A DNA stretch of 43,212 bases from Micrococcales bacterium (GCA_009779195.1 WRET01000025.1:1-43212), one strand, 5' to 3'. Shown: positions 14,898 through 24,130, counted from the stretch's first letter. The notes: generated by a model not told the origin, from the letters alone. Numbers and translations: made by a program.

Positions 14898-16282
14898 CTG
14901 CGTCCTCCCAGCACTCGTGCCTCGACGGCGTCACGCACGGACGCCATGACGTCGCCGTCGGCTGCTTCGACGTTGAGCCGCAGCACCGGTTCGGTCGCGG
15001 CCTGCCGAAGATTGAACCACCACTGTGGATCACAGTCCCAGTGGGCGACCGTCAACCCGTCGAGATGGTCGATGACGACACCTGGTTCGCCGCGGTACGC
15101 AGCCTCCACCCGTGAACGCACCCCCGAGGGGTCCTCGACGGTGTAGTTGATCTCGGCGGAAGCCACATACGGGTGGTACAGGCTGGTCAAGGCCGACATG
15201 GGGTACGCCTGCTCACCCAGCGCCGCCATGACGTGCAGCGCGGCGAGCAACCCGTCGTCGGCGTAGAAGAAGTCCCGGAAGTAGTAGTGCCCAGAGTGCT
15301 CCCCGCCGAACACGGCACCGTGGGCGGCCATGGCGCGGCGTACGTGAGGGTGGCCCACACGGGTGCGCACCGGCAGGGCACCGGCTGCGTTCATGAGGTC
15401 GGGCACCACCCGTGAGGTGATGAGGTTGTGGATCACCGTTGCGTGGCGTCCGGCCCGCTGCTCGGCCTCGACGGCCCGCAACCCGATGAGCGCGGTGATG
15501 GCTGACGGGCTGACGACGTCTCCGGCCTCGTCGAGGACCATGCACCGGTCGGCGTCGGCGTCGAAGGCCAGGCCCAGGTCGGCGTGGTGGGCCAGCACCT
15601 CGGCACGCAGGTCAGCCAGGCTCTCGGACTCCAGCGGTCCGCCCGTGCGTGACGGCAACCGTCCGTCCAGGCGCATATGCACCCCGAACAACCGCACCGG
15701 GACCTTGTCGCCGAGGACCGCTGGCACTGTCACCGCTGCCATCCCGTTGCCGGCGTCCACGACGACCGACAGCTCACGGATCTGCGACAGGTCCACCTGG
15801 GAACGCAGGTAGGCCGCGTAGTCGCCGTGCACGTCCCACTCTGAGCGGGTGCCGGTGCGGCCGTCGGCGGGCAGCCCGTCGCGCAGGTAGCGTTCGGCGA
15901 CGGAAGCCACCTGGTACAGGCCTGTGTCCTCGTCGACGGGGGCGGCCTTCGGGCCGCACAGCTTGAGCCCGTTGAAGCTGGCCGGGTGGTTGCCTGCGGT
16001 GACCATGAGACCAGGCAGGCTGCGCACACCGCAGGCGTAGTACAGCTCGTCGGTCGAGCACAGCCCGAGCCACAGCACGTCCATACCGCGGGCCATCAGC
16101 CCGTCGACAGCCGCCTCGACCAGCTCGGCGCTGGTGGTGCGCATATCATGGCCGACGACGACCTTGGCGTTGGCGCAGGCGACGACATCGGCGAAAGCCG
16201 CCGCCAGGGCGGTGACGGTCGGCGCGTCGAGCTGTTCGCCACGCACGTCGTAGGCGTTGACGATCTGGTCCATCGGGTGCAT
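14894..16282 (-). CDS. manB: Phosphomannomutase/phosphoglucomutase homologue with altered active site
   Basis: This 462-residue protein has the full length and domain order of the alpha-D-phosphohexomutase family, which interconverts sugar 1- and 6-phosphates (mannose-1-P feeds GDP-mannose). The metal loop LAFDADADRC and the sugar loop FGGEHSGHYYFRDF are recognisable. The catalytic phosphoserine loop, normally TASHNP, reads TAGNHP (residues 95-100, plus-strand 15983-16000), so the Ser is Gly97. The phosphate-binding loop, normally RxSNTEP or RxSGTEP, reads RQAATEP (14987-15007). Activity as a mutase is therefore doubtful. ATG 16282 has GGAGG 5-6 nt upstream. It lies in an operon after DUF3499 and the zinc-ribbon gene and overlaps the Trm112-like gene. 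The symbol reflects family and position, not proven function. Confidence 0.85.
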   Translation of the reverse strand: MHPMDQIVNAYDVRGEQLDAPTVTALAAAFADVVACANAKVVVGHDMRTTSAELVEAAVDGLMARGMDVLWLGLCSTDELYYACGVRSLPGLMVTAGNHPASFNGLKLCGPKAAPVDEDTGLYQVASVAERYLRDGLPADGRTGTRSEWDVHGDYAAYLRSQVDLSQIRELSVVVDAGNGMAAVTVPAVLGDKVPVRLFGVHMRLDGRLPSRTGGPLESESLADLRAEVLAHHADLGLAFDADADRCMVLDEAGDVVSPSAITALIGLRAVEAEQRAGRHATVIHNLITSRVVPDLMNAAGALPVRTRVGHPHVRRAMAAHGAVFGGEHSGHYYFRDFFYADDGLLAALHVMAALGEQAYPMSALTSLYHPYVASAEINYTVEDPSGVRSRVEAAYRGEPGVVIDHLDGLTVAHWDCDPQWWFNLRQAATEPVLRLNVEAADGDVMASVRDAVEARVLGGRR

Positions 16283-16310
16283 GACGACCTCCCCGGCATG
16301 TTCCCGTCCG

Positions 16311-16550
16311 TCAGGCTCCGAGGTCGCCGACCTCGTGAGGACCCAACGGTACCCCGTCACCGTCCACAGCGAACCACGCCGTGCGCTCGCACACACCACA
16401 AGCGACGAACACCGCGTCCACACCGCTGGGTGTGCGCATACGGATACGGGTCAGACGGTCGCTGGCGCAGTGGTGGCAGGTCCTGGTCCCGAGCACCTCA
16501 GGGCTCTCCGGCCGGGAGAACGACCCCATCGGCGGATGCTCGACAGCCAT
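16311..16550 (-). CDS. Small zinc-ribbon protein
   Basis: This 79-residue protein has two CxxC pairs, TCHHC and CGVC, about 27 residues apart, typical of a zinc ribbon. The knuckles are separated by a basic strand RLTRIRMRTPSG. I do not recognise a named family. The ATG at 16550 shares one base with the DUF3499 stop (TGATG), and manB starts 28 nt after its stop, so the three genes form a tight operon. It may act with DUF3499, which also has Cys pairs. Confidence 0.75.
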   Translation of the reverse strand: MAVEHPPMGSFSRPESPEVLGTRTCHHCASDRLTRIRMRTPSGVDAVFVACGVCERTAWFAVDGDGVPLGPHEVGDLGA

Positions 16551-16879
16551 CAGCCTTCGCCGTCCAGGACCCGCAGGTGCGCGTGCGGACGGCCCGAAGG
16601 CACGGACGGCTCGTAGTCGACGGGACGTGCAGACTCGCGCACCGCGTCGGCCAGTGCGAGCAGGTCGTCGGTGACCGGCCCGATCTCCAGGCGCACCACC
16701 ACCCAACCCAGGGGGGCGGTCAGACGTTGGGCGTGGTCGGCGCACAGGTCGTAGGCGTGCGGTTCGGCCAGCTGCGACAGGGGGCCGAGCACAGCCGTAG
16801 AGTCGGCGTACACGTAGGTGAGCGTGGCGACAGCCGGTTGGCCGCAGGCCGTCCTTGAGCACTGCCTCACCGGTTGCAC
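16550..16879 (-). CDS. DUF3499 family protein
   Basis: This 109-residue protein has the actinobacteria-specific DUF3499 pattern: VRQCSRTACGQPAVATLTYV near the start, ADSTAVLGPLSQLAEPHAYD, then LCADHAQRLTAPLGWVVVRL. The Cys residues of CSRTAC and the later CADH look like a metal site. Function is unknown; the gene regularly neighbours whiB, manB and the zincin-like gene in actinobacteria, as here. The start is GTG 16879 because TACGGT ends 6 nt upstream and there is no ribosome site at normal spacing. GTG 16870 (AAGG 9 nt upstream) is possible. It is transcribed divergently from the zincin gene. Confidence 0.88.
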   Translation of the reverse strand: MQPVRQCSRTACGQPAVATLTYVYADSTAVLGPLSQLAEPHAYDLCADHAQRLTAPLGWVVVRLEIGPVTDDLLALADAVRESARPVDYEPSVPSGRPHAHLRVLDGEG

Positions 16880-16885
16880 CCTTAG

Positions 16886-16891
16886 ACCGTA
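16886..16891 (-). promoter_or_regulatory. -10 hexamer TACGGT of the DUF3499-manB operon
   Basis: TACGGT on the minus strand ends 6 nt before GTG 16879, indicating a leaderless message. It faces the zincin promoter hexamer at 17065 across about 170 bp. Confidence 0.55.
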
Positions 16892-17064
16892 CTCCTCGAC
16901 GTCGCTGTGGCCCACATCCACACCCCGCGTGAAGAGCACCTCGTCGGGTGCGGCCGGACCGGTGCGCCACGCACGTCACCGCCCAGCCCTGCAACCAGGT
17001 GCGCAGGGACAATATCCGCCCCGCCGGGCGCCGTTCTTGCCAGCGCGAGGGGCACACGGTCGAC

Positions 17065-17070
17065 TACTCT
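17065..17070 (+). promoter_or_regulatory. -10 hexamer TACTCT of the zincin-like gene
   Basis: TACTCT ends 6 nt before GTG 17077. The purine run GGCGGA directly abuts the GTG and is too close to act as a ribosome site, which supports a leaderless start. Confidence 0.5.
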
Positions 17071-17076
17071 GGCGGA

Positions 17077-17562
17077 GTGACAGCCTGGGGTGCACCACGG
17101 CGCGCGAGGCCGCGTCCTGTGGTGCGCGTCGGCGACGTCGGCGAGACGGTCGCCGTCCGTCGGCGCGACCGCCGCGGGCGTGGGTTGCGCGGGCCCCTCA
17201 TGCCCTCGTCCCTGCCTGGTTACCGCACCCGTGCCCAACGGTTCGACGCCATGGTGCTCGACGCGGTGGAGGTCCTCGAACGCCGTTGGGCACACGAGCT
17301 CGAAGGGGTCGAGTTCGCCGTCGAAGAGGTCCCACCGTCGAACCCAGCGCCCTGGGAGGCCGGGGTGGCGCTGGGCCGCTACTTCCCCGCCGACGGCACC
17401 GCAGCGCACCGTATCGTCGTGTACCGGCGCCCGGTGGAGACCCGCGCGGCCGACCCTGAGGACCTGGCCGAGCTCGTCCAGCAGGTCGTGGTGGAACAGG
17501 TGGCGTTCCTGCTGGGCCGCGCCCCCCACGACATCGACCCCGACTACGGGGACAGCCTATGA
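17077..17562 (+). CDS. Degenerate zincin-like protein (metallopeptidase family)
   Basis: This 161-residue protein matches the small bacterial zincin family (PF06262, formerly DUF1025): RAQRFDAMVLDAVEVLERRW, then VEFAVEEVPPSNPAPW, then HRIVVYRRPVETRAAD, and finally VVVEQVAFLLGRAPHDIDPD. In catalytic members the last segment carries HExxH; here it is V-E-Q-V-A, so both zinc-binding His are gone while the Glu stays. It is probably not a protease. The N-terminal 30 residues are Arg-rich. The GTG 17077 start follows a -10-like hexamer; the frame is open further upstream but crosses the divergent promoter. It overlaps the following GT2 gene by ATGA. Confidence 0.8.
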   Translation: MTAWGAPRRARPRPVVRVGDVGETVAVRRRDRRGRGLRGPLMPSSLPGYRTRAQRFDAMVLDAVEVLERRWAHELEGVEFAVEEVPPSNPAPWEAGVALGRYFPADGTAAHRIVVYRRPVETRAADPEDLAELVQQVVVEQVAFLLGRAPHDIDPDYGDSL

Positions 17563-18467
17563 CGGCGCGCATCGTCGTCCTGCTCGCCACGTTCAACGGG
17601 ATGCCGTACCTGCCTGACCAGCTGCGCACCATCCTCGACCAGCAGGATGTGGCGGTCCGGGTGGTCGCCAGCGACGACGGCTCGTCCGACGGGACGGCGC
17701 AGTGGTTGGCCGAACAGGCCCTCACCGAACCGCGTCTGACGTTGCTGCCTGCGCAGGTGTCGGGGTCTGCCGCGTCGAACTTCTACCGTCTGCTCCTCGA
17801 CGCCGAGCTGGACGACGACGAGCTGGTGGCCCTGGCCGACCAGGACGACCTGTGGTACCCCGACAAGCTCGCGACCTGCGCTGCGCATATCGAGGCGGGG
17901 TGCTCGGGGGTCTCCTCGGACGTCATGGCTTTCGGGGCGCACCGGCGGCGGTCCTATATCCGCAAGGCGTTCGCCCAGCGCCGCTTCGACCACGTGTGCG
18001 AGGCACCGGGCCCTGGGACGTCGTTCTTGCTCGCGCAGGACCTCGTCACCCGGTGCCGGACGCTGCTGGCCGACGCTGACGGTCCCATGCGGGCGATGAC
18101 CGGCCACGACTGGGCGATCTACGCGGCGGCCCGTGGCGCAGGCCTGCGCTGGAAGATCCTCGACACCCCCACGCTGGACTACCGCCAGCACGAAGGCAAC
18201 GTCATGGGCGCCCGCCTGGGCGTGCGGGCGTACACCGACCGTCTGCGTCTGGTCACCTCCCGCTGGCACCGCCACCAGTCCCAGCTGGCCATCGCCGTCG
18301 CCAGGTCCGACACCCCCGACCAACCCGACCTGCGCGAGCTCGAACGCCTGCTGCACGACACGTCTGCGCGCGCCCGCTGGTCCCTGGCGCGCCACGCCAA
18401 CCAGCTACGCCGCCGCCGACTCGACCAGGCCGCCCTGGCCACCATGGTCTTGCTCGGCGTCTGGTGA
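17559..18467 (+). CDS. GT2 family glycosyltransferase
   Basis: This 302-residue protein has a GT-A fold start: VVLLATFNGMPYLPDQLRTI, the nucleotide-binding ASDDGSSDGTAQWL, and the metal-binding LADQDDLWYPDKL. The pattern is close to rhamnosyltransferase-like GT2 enzymes that build cell-surface polysaccharides. There is no membrane segment, so it acts in the cytoplasm at the membrane face. It is translationally coupled to the zincin-like gene by the ATGA overlap. It converges on the DUF5719 gene, with 58 bp between the stops and no recognisable terminator there. Donor and acceptor cannot be inferred. Confidence 0.9.
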   Translation: MTARIVVLLATFNGMPYLPDQLRTILDQQDVAVRVVASDDGSSDGTAQWLAEQALTEPRLTLLPAQVSGSAASNFYRLLLDAELDDDELVALADQDDLWYPDKLATCAAHIEAGCSGVSSDVMAFGAHRRRSYIRKAFAQRRFDHVCEAPGPGTSFLLAQDLVTRCRTLLADADGPMRAMTGHDWAIYAAARGAGLRWKILDTPTLDYRQHEGNVMGARLGVRAYTDRLRLVTSRWHRHQSQLAIAVARSDTPDQPDLRELERLLHDTSARARWSLARHANQLRRRRLDQAALATMVLLGVW

Positions 18468-18525
18468 CCAGACGAGGCATCCAGACCAGGGGCCGCCCAG
18501 CAGGCGCAGCCGTCGGCGGGGCGGG

Positions 18526-20241
18526 TCAGCCTTGGGCGATGGCCGGGTCGTCGCGGAGTGGAACAGCGACCGGGGCGCCGCTGGGGCCGGTGGGGGTCAA
18601 GATGGTGGCGAGGGTGCCGTCGTCTTGGGTGGTCTCGACCAGGACCGCCCACACGAGGGTGGCACCCGAGGTGGCGACGACACGGATGGCGCCGATGTCG
18701 CTGGCCGCGCCGAAGAGGTTGGCGACAGGCCAGGCCCCGGTGGTGCCCGAGTCGACGGACAGGTGGTGGGTGGCCAGGACCTTGCCTGTGGGGCTGATGA
18801 TCTCGACTGTGCCTTCGCCGGTGCCCTCGGCGGTGCCTTCGGTGACGGCTCCGACGACGAGGGTGGCCGTCACGTCGGGAGGCACGGCGGTGGTGCCGGT
18901 ACCACCGGGGGTGGACGCGACCAGAGCACGTTCGGTGCGGGGAACGGGGTCGAGCTGGCCGGGCAGGCCGACCCGGGTCACGGTGGCAGCAGCGACGACG
19001 GGAACGTCAGCGTCGACCACAGCGGTGTAGTGGTCAGCCGGAAGGCCGCCGAGGGGGACATCGAGGACTGTGCCAGCGCTGAGAGCCACCGACTCGACGC
19101 CAGGCAGGTCGACGGGGCCGTCAGCACCGTAGAGCTGGAGGTGGGCAGTGGTGTCGGTGTCACCGGGGGCGAGCAGGCGCAACGTGGGACCGACCAGACC
19201 GGCTGTGTCAGCACTTTCGGCCTCCACGACCAGGCCGGGGACACTCTGGCGGGTGGCAGGAGGTGCCGACGCCACGACGAAGTCGGTGCCAGCGGCGGTG
19301 AAACCGGTGATCGCGCAGTCCTGGACCCAGGCGGCGACCTGGCCCCCGGACGCGACGACGTGGGTGACCAGAGCCTTCTGCGGCCCGGCTGGGCCGCCGA
19401 GGTTGACCACCTCGGTGGCTTTGGGGGCGACGAGGACCTGGTCGGACGTCAGGTCCACCGGGCCGCCAGCGCCCCACACCGTCCACACCACCCGCGCTGG
19501 GGTCGTGCCGGGGTTGACCAGGACGAGGTGGGCAGTCGACCCGTCGTCAGTAGCCCCACCGACCAACCACTGGTCGACACCGGCGGGCTGGCACGAAGCC
19601 CCCGCCAGGCCGCGCAGGTCGCCGGCGGTGACCATCACCATGGTCGTGGCGGCAGCCAGCCACGCCGTACCGTCGGCGGGCGCACCACCGGTCCTGGGGG
19701 CGACCCGTACGACTGCTGGAGCGGTCAGCTCGACCCCGACCGCCGGGCTCGAAGAACCAGGGGCAGCAGAGCCAGGGGCGCCAGAACCAGGAGCCAGGGC
19801 AGGGTCGACAGACGGGTCCCCCGTGTGGTCGCCGTTCGGTGGGTCGACCGGGTCCGGCGAGGAGTCGGTCTCTGGCTCGAGGTCGTCGGCCGTGTCTGGG
19901 TCCGTGGGAAGCAGAGAGGTGCCGTCGAGGCGACGGACGTCCACGCGGTCGGCCTTTTCGTTGCCGACCGTGGTGAGCCGGGTGACAGGGGCGACAGGGA
20001 CCGGGGAGAACTCGGCGTCACCGCCGCCGCCGACCTCCGCAGGCAGCTCAAGAGGACCAGGGCAGGTCAAGACGGTCGCCGCAGGTGGCACCGTCACCGA
20101 CAAGACCGGCAGCGACGCCCCGGCTGGTGTCTGGAACGACCCGGCGCCCACCACCAGCACCAGCGCCGCCACGAACCCTGCGACCGTCGCTGACCGCTTC
20201 GACAGTGCCGACCCCGCCCGGGGCCTTCGTGTGGATCTCAT
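18526..20241 (-). CDS. DUF5719 family secreted/membrane-anchored protein
   Basis: This 571-residue protein begins with a basic stretch and one hydrophobic segment (ATVAGFVAALVLVVGAGSF, about 18-36), acting as a signal peptide or anchor. The rest is a Val/Thr/Pro-rich extracellular region that looks like repeated beta-sandwich modules, with an acidic Pro-rich linker at about 110-160 (DPVDPPNGDHTGDPS). It matches DUF5719, found in actinobacteria directly downstream of the large GT2 membrane protein gene, as here; the ATG at 20241 overlaps that gene's stop (ATGA). Function is unknown, but the pairing suggests a partner of the glycosyltransferase at the cell surface. Confidence 0.85.
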   Translation of the reverse strand: MRSTRRPRAGSALSKRSATVAGFVAALVLVVGAGSFQTPAGASLPVLSVTVPPAATVLTCPGPLELPAEVGGGGDAEFSPVPVAPVTRLTTVGNEKADRVDVRRLDGTSLLPTDPDTADDLEPETDSSPDPVDPPNGDHTGDPSVDPALAPGSGAPGSAAPGSSSPAVGVELTAPAVVRVAPRTGGAPADGTAWLAAATTMVMVTAGDLRGLAGASCQPAGVDQWLVGGATDDGSTAHLVLVNPGTTPARVVWTVWGAGGPVDLTSDQVLVAPKATEVVNLGGPAGPQKALVTHVVASGGQVAAWVQDCAITGFTAAGTDFVVASAPPATRQSVPGLVVEAESADTAGLVGPTLRLLAPGDTDTTAHLQLYGADGPVDLPGVESVALSAGTVLDVPLGGLPADHYTAVVDADVPVVAAATVTRVGLPGQLDPVPRTERALVASTPGGTGTTAVPPDVTATLVVGAVTEGTAEGTGEGTVEIISPTGKVLATHHLSVDSGTTGAWPVANLFGAASDIGAIRVVATSGATLVWAVLVETTQDDGTLATILTPTGPSGAPVAVPLRDDPAIAQG

Positions 20242-23200
20242 CGTCGTGCCCACCTCCGTCCTCGGACTGCTTCGGCCACGATGACCAGCAAGGCCGCACC
20301 GACGACCAACCCTTGGAGCACCAACCACCCGGTCCGCCAGACCCCGTCGTCACCGCCGACGACCAGCTCGCCGGACACCCCAGGCGGCAGCGCAAAACCC
20401 TGCCTCCAGCCGACTGTCACCGGTTCGAGCCGACGGCCGTCCACCGATGCCTGCCAGTGCGGTCCGGCACGTTCGGCGAGCAGGACGGTGCGGCTGAAGT
20501 CCACGCCGACGATACGCGAACGAACCTGTGTGCCGTCCCCGGCCAGCGGCAAGGCGACGTCGGCCGGGCCACCGCTGGCAGGTACGAGCCGCGCCCACGA
20601 CGTGACGGTCACCGACCGGTCAACACCAGCCACCCGCCACAACGTGCCGCTGGCGCCGTCAGTCACCCGTTCCAGCCCTACAGTGGCGTCGAGCCGGCCC
20701 ACCAGCTGCGCGCGCTGGTCCCCGGCGTCGACCGGCACCTGCACGTACGCGACGGCCAACGCCCCGAGCGCACCTGACTCGTCCACGCTCGACCCTGCGG
20801 CCAGGGCTGCGACCACCGACTCCAGCTCGCCGATGCCACGGTCACGGCCGGTCGCTGCGGCGGCGGACTGGTCAGACGCCTGCACCCCGTCGGCGGACAG
20901 CAACCGGTAGCGCAACGGCGTTCCGTCGGCCCCGGGGACGAGCAGCAGGACGCGTGACCCGCGGACGAACGCCTGCTGCCCCACCGCAGGGACCACAGAA
21001 CCGGTCACCGCGTGGACCTGGCCAGCGCCGTCACGCGGGTGCCACAGCCACGAGGTCGCAGGGGCGACCACGGCGACGACACCGGCGACGACCGCGACGG
21101 TGCGCCACACCCGCGGCCCCGGACGCCGGGCACGGTCTGCCCCGACCAGCGCAGCGGCGAGCAGCCCCGCCTGGGCCAGCGCCACGGTCGGTCCCAAGAA
21201 CACCGGTCCGCTCTGGTCCACGGCCCGTACCACCGGCAACGCCACGAGAACGGTCGCCCAGGCCAGCGCGAGGACAGCGACAACCCACCCGGCCCACACT
21301 GCCCGTCCCCCGCGTACCAGACCCACGAACGCGACGACGAGCACCACGACCCCAGCAAGCCCGAACCACCAGGTGCCCAACGACCCGGGGACCCACGACG
21401 GCACCGCGTCGGCCACCGGGACCCCCAACAGCCTGTGCACCGCCCCGGCAGGCTCAGCCACGTCCGCCAGCCCCGGGTCGGCGAGAGCGAGCCGCCATCC
21501 CCCGTCACGGCCCACCGCAGCCACGTACAGGGGGGCCAGCAGCACGATCCCCGGGACCACGACGAAACCCAGCCGCCGTCCCACGCTCCCGGCCGCGACC
21601 CCGACGACCACCAGAGCGACCAGGCTGGGTACGACCAGCGACGGTGCGCCAGCCCACACCACAGCCAGCACCAGGCTCGTGGCAGCCAGCGCCAGCCGGG
21701 ACGGGCGCGGGCGCGACGGCTCGGCGGTGCTGGCCGCTGGCCGCACCGACAGGTCGTCGCCCACCTGGACGAACTCGACGGGGTCGTCGTCGGGTGCGGC
21801 GTCGAGCCTGGCACCGAGCACGTCCACCCGTTGGACTCCCAGCGACCGGGCCACCCCGAACACCACCCACGGCAACAAGACGTGCGCCACTGCCGCACCG
21901 ACCCGACCAGTCCCGGTCGCGGTGAGCAGACCCGGCGCCAACGCCCAGACCACCGCTGCCCACCCGCGCAACGCCACCGACCGGGTAGCCACTCCCGCCG
22001 CGACCCACGCCCCCCACCCGGCCAGGACCACCCCGCCGAGCAGCACGACCGCCACGACGAGCCTGACGTTGCCGCCCACAGCCAACGACGCGACGGCGAG
22101 CACCCGGGCCAACGGGTCGGCCGGACCAGCACTGCCCAGCCCCTCACCCACCCACGGCGAGGTCGCGGCAGACCACGCCTGGTCCCAGCTGGACGGGGCG
22201 AACGCCAACGCACCACCGGCCAGACGCGCTCCCGCGCTGACCCGTGCGACCAGGTCACCGACCGCGACGGCTGTGAGGGCGACGAGGGCGACGAGCACCA
22301 CCGCCAGAGCGACCCGGCGCCAGGCGGCTAGAGCGGCGAGCTCGGCCTCCTCCAGCCGGGAGGGCCGCGGCCGTGGTGGTCGTGCCTGGCTCGCACGACG
22401 TTCGGACACCGCAGCCCACACCTGCCGCCAGGTCGCCTGCAACGGCCACAGAGAACGACGGGGCAAGACCGAGACGTGGGCGAGCGAACGTCGTCCCCGC
22501 CACAGCGCCAAGGGCCGGGCCAGCGCCCCCCACCCGCCGACCAGCTCACGCCCGGCCGCGGCGCTCTCTCCCATGGCGAGCCGCACCACCGCCCGCACCG
22601 GCGCAGCGACGAAGAGGCCCGCCGCGACGAACGGCACCGCCCACCACACAACCCCCACGAGCCGGGCGTACCCGTGGGCTTTGCGCCGGGCTCCCAACGA
22701 CCTGCGCGGGTCCCCGCGGGGGCCGTCGCCCACCGCCCGGGGCGTGCCGTCGCGGGGACGCAACCCCAGGTACGACGCACGTGCGTGCCGCACGACAGCC
22801 CGCGGCGCCACCACCACCCGGTGCCCGGCCAGACGTGCCCGGCGCGACAGGTCCAGCCCGTCGCCGAACGGTCCCAGGGCCGGGTCGGTCCCACCGACCT
22901 GGCGCCACACGTCCCAGCGCACGAGCACCCCGGCAGTCCCCACCGCCAGCACGTCACAGCTGCCGTCGTGCTGGCCCTGGTCCAGCTCGCCAGGTACCGC
23001 GGCACCGACACGACGGCCTGAGCGGGTGGTGGTCATACCCACCTCGACCAGCCGCTCAGGATCGGTCCAGGTGCGCTGTTTCGGGCCGACGACCGCGACC
23101 GACGTGGCCTTCCCCGCCGCGTCGACCAGCTCGGCCAGGGCGGTGGGTGCGGGGGCGCAGTCGTCGTGCAGCAGCCACAGCCAGGCGGTCTCGGCGCTGG

Positions 23201-23501
23201 CCAGCGCGAGCTTGGCCAGTCCAGCGTCCACCGCGGCGCCAAGAGCAGCCGCAGTGGTGCGGGTGCGGGCGGCGCGCACCCCGACACCGGCGAAAGTAGC
23301 GTCCAACAGCTCGGCAGCCCCCGCCGGACCTCCGACGTCCACGAGCAAGACCACAGCAGGAAGGCGGGTCTGCGCCGCCAGGGCCTGCAACGACGCCTCC
23401 AGGTACCCGGTCAGCCCGGCGCTGACGACAACCGCCGTCACATCAGCAAGCCCAGGACCAGCGGCGACCAGGTCCGGCTCAGCGAGGCCGGCGGTGGTCA
23501 T
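20238..23501 (-). CDS. Large GT2 glycosyltransferase with C-terminal multi-membrane region
   Basis: This 1087-residue protein has an N-terminal GT2 domain (about 20-290): VTAVVVSAGLTGYLEASLQA, a metal/nucleotide site in WLWLLHDDCAPAPTALAEL, and a conserved GPFGDGLDLSRRARLAGHRV. About ten to fourteen hydrophobic segments follow from residue 290 onward (for example LAVASLAVGGNVRLVVAVVL and VLVVAFVGL), then a C-terminal extracellular domain ending in another membrane helix (LVLQGLVVGAALLVIVAEAV). It probably moves sugars across or onto the membrane. ATG 23501 is chosen; a TTG at 23540 is also open. It lies between whiB2 and DUF5719, an arrangement seen across Micrococcales. Confidence 0.88.
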   Translation of the reverse strand: MTTAGLAEPDLVAAGPGLADVTAVVVSAGLTGYLEASLQALAAQTRLPAVVLLVDVGGPAGAAELLDATFAGVGVRAARTRTTAAALGAAVDAGLAKLALASAETAWLWLLHDDCAPAPTALAELVDAAGKATSVAVVGPKQRTWTDPERLVEVGMTTTRSGRRVGAAVPGELDQGQHDGSCDVLAVGTAGVLVRWDVWRQVGGTDPALGPFGDGLDLSRRARLAGHRVVVAPRAVVRHARASYLGLRPRDGTPRAVGDGPRGDPRRSLGARRKAHGYARLVGVVWWAVPFVAAGLFVAAPVRAVVRLAMGESAAAGRELVGGWGALARPLALWRGRRSLAHVSVLPRRSLWPLQATWRQVWAAVSERRASQARPPRPRPSRLEEAELAALAAWRRVALAVVLVALVALTAVAVGDLVARVSAGARLAGGALAFAPSSWDQAWSAATSPWVGEGLGSAGPADPLARVLAVASLAVGGNVRLVVAVVLLGGVVLAGWGAWVAAGVATRSVALRGWAAVVWALAPGLLTATGTGRVGAAVAHVLLPWVVFGVARSLGVQRVDVLGARLDAAPDDDPVEFVQVGDDLSVRPAASTAEPSRPRPSRLALAATSLVLAVVWAGAPSLVVPSLVALVVVGVAAGSVGRRLGFVVVPGIVLLAPLYVAAVGRDGGWRLALADPGLADVAEPAGAVHRLLGVPVADAVPSWVPGSLGTWWFGLAGVVVLVVAFVGLVRGGRAVWAGWVVAVLALAWATVLVALPVVRAVDQSGPVFLGPTVALAQAGLLAAALVGADRARRPGPRVWRTVAVVAGVVAVVAPATSWLWHPRDGAGQVHAVTGSVVPAVGQQAFVRGSRVLLLVPGADGTPLRYRLLSADGVQASDQSAAAATGRDRGIGELESVVAALAAGSSVDESGALGALAVAYVQVPVDAGDQRAQLVGRLDATVGLERVTDGASGTLWRVAGVDRSVTVTSWARLVPASGGPADVALPLAGDGTQVRSRIVGVDFSRTVLLAERAGPHWQASVDGRRLEPVTVGWRQGFALPPGVSGELVVGGDDGVWRTGWLVLQGLVVGAALLVIVAEAVRGRRWARR

Positions 23502-23614
23502 CTGGCCACGCAACCCGTCGTGGTGGACCGGCCTGCCCAACGCCGGTGCGCACGAGGTTGCGACCCGCCAAGCAGGCAGGTGGTCGGTGCGGCGGGCGCG
23601 CCGTCCGTCACGCC

Positions 23615-23938
23615 TCAGACCACCCGGCGACGCAGCTTGCGCCGCTCACGTTCGGACAGCCCACCCCAGATACCGAAACGCTCGTCGTTCTCCAGCGCGT
23701 ACTCCAGGCACTCGGTACGTACCTCGCACCCGGTGCACACGCGTTTGGCCTCGCGGGTCGACCCGCCCTTCTCGGGGAAGAACGCTTCCGGGTCGGTCTG
23801 GGCGCACAGGGCCCGCTCCTGCCAGCCCATAGGGCCAGTGGCCTCGGGGACGAACAGCGACAGCACGTCAGCGAGGGGCGAGGGGGCTGGAGACGTGCGA
23901 GCTTCCGCAGAGAACTCGTCGTCCAGCAGGTCCCACAT
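23615..23938 (-). CDS. whiB2: WhiB-family Fe-S regulator, WhiB2/WhmD type
   Basis: This 107-residue protein has the four Fe-S cluster Cys residues (C45, C68, C71, C77) in ALCAQTDPEAFFPEKGG and CTGCEVRTEC, the GIWGGLSERER turn (89-99) and a basic DNA-binding tail KLRRR. The cluster-region sequence is that of the WhiB2/WhmD subgroup, which in mycobacteria and streptomycetes is linked to septation and cell division. ATG 23938 has GGAGG 5-6 nt upstream. It precedes the large GT2 gene by 113 bp on the same strand. The Fe-S cluster would make it responsive to redox or nitric oxide, by analogy with the family. Confidence 0.93.
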   Translation of the reverse strand: MWDLLDDEFSAEARTSPAPSPLADVLSLFVPEATGPMGWQERALCAQTDPEAFFPEKGGSTREAKRVCTGCEVRTECLEYALENDERFGIWGGLSERERRKLRRRVV

Positions 23939-24130
23939 GTCTACCTCCGCCTTGCCTTCGTCGTGTGGCCGTTGTCCAACCGCCGTCGTGCCTGTCCGAC
24001 CACGCCGCCAGAGCAGTCGTCTCAGTATGGAATTACACGCGTGTCGTTCCCCCACGTCAAGTCCAAGTGTGCTATTCGCCCTAAATTTTCGATCTCGACC
24101 GATCCGGCCTTCGATCTGCGCTAGAGGGTT

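Noticed and set aside
20954..23832. Long plus-strand frames opposite the large GT2 gene
   Set aside because: They are Arg/Pro/Thr-rich shadows of high-GC coding DNA, with no motifs, and the opposite strand has a clear family match.
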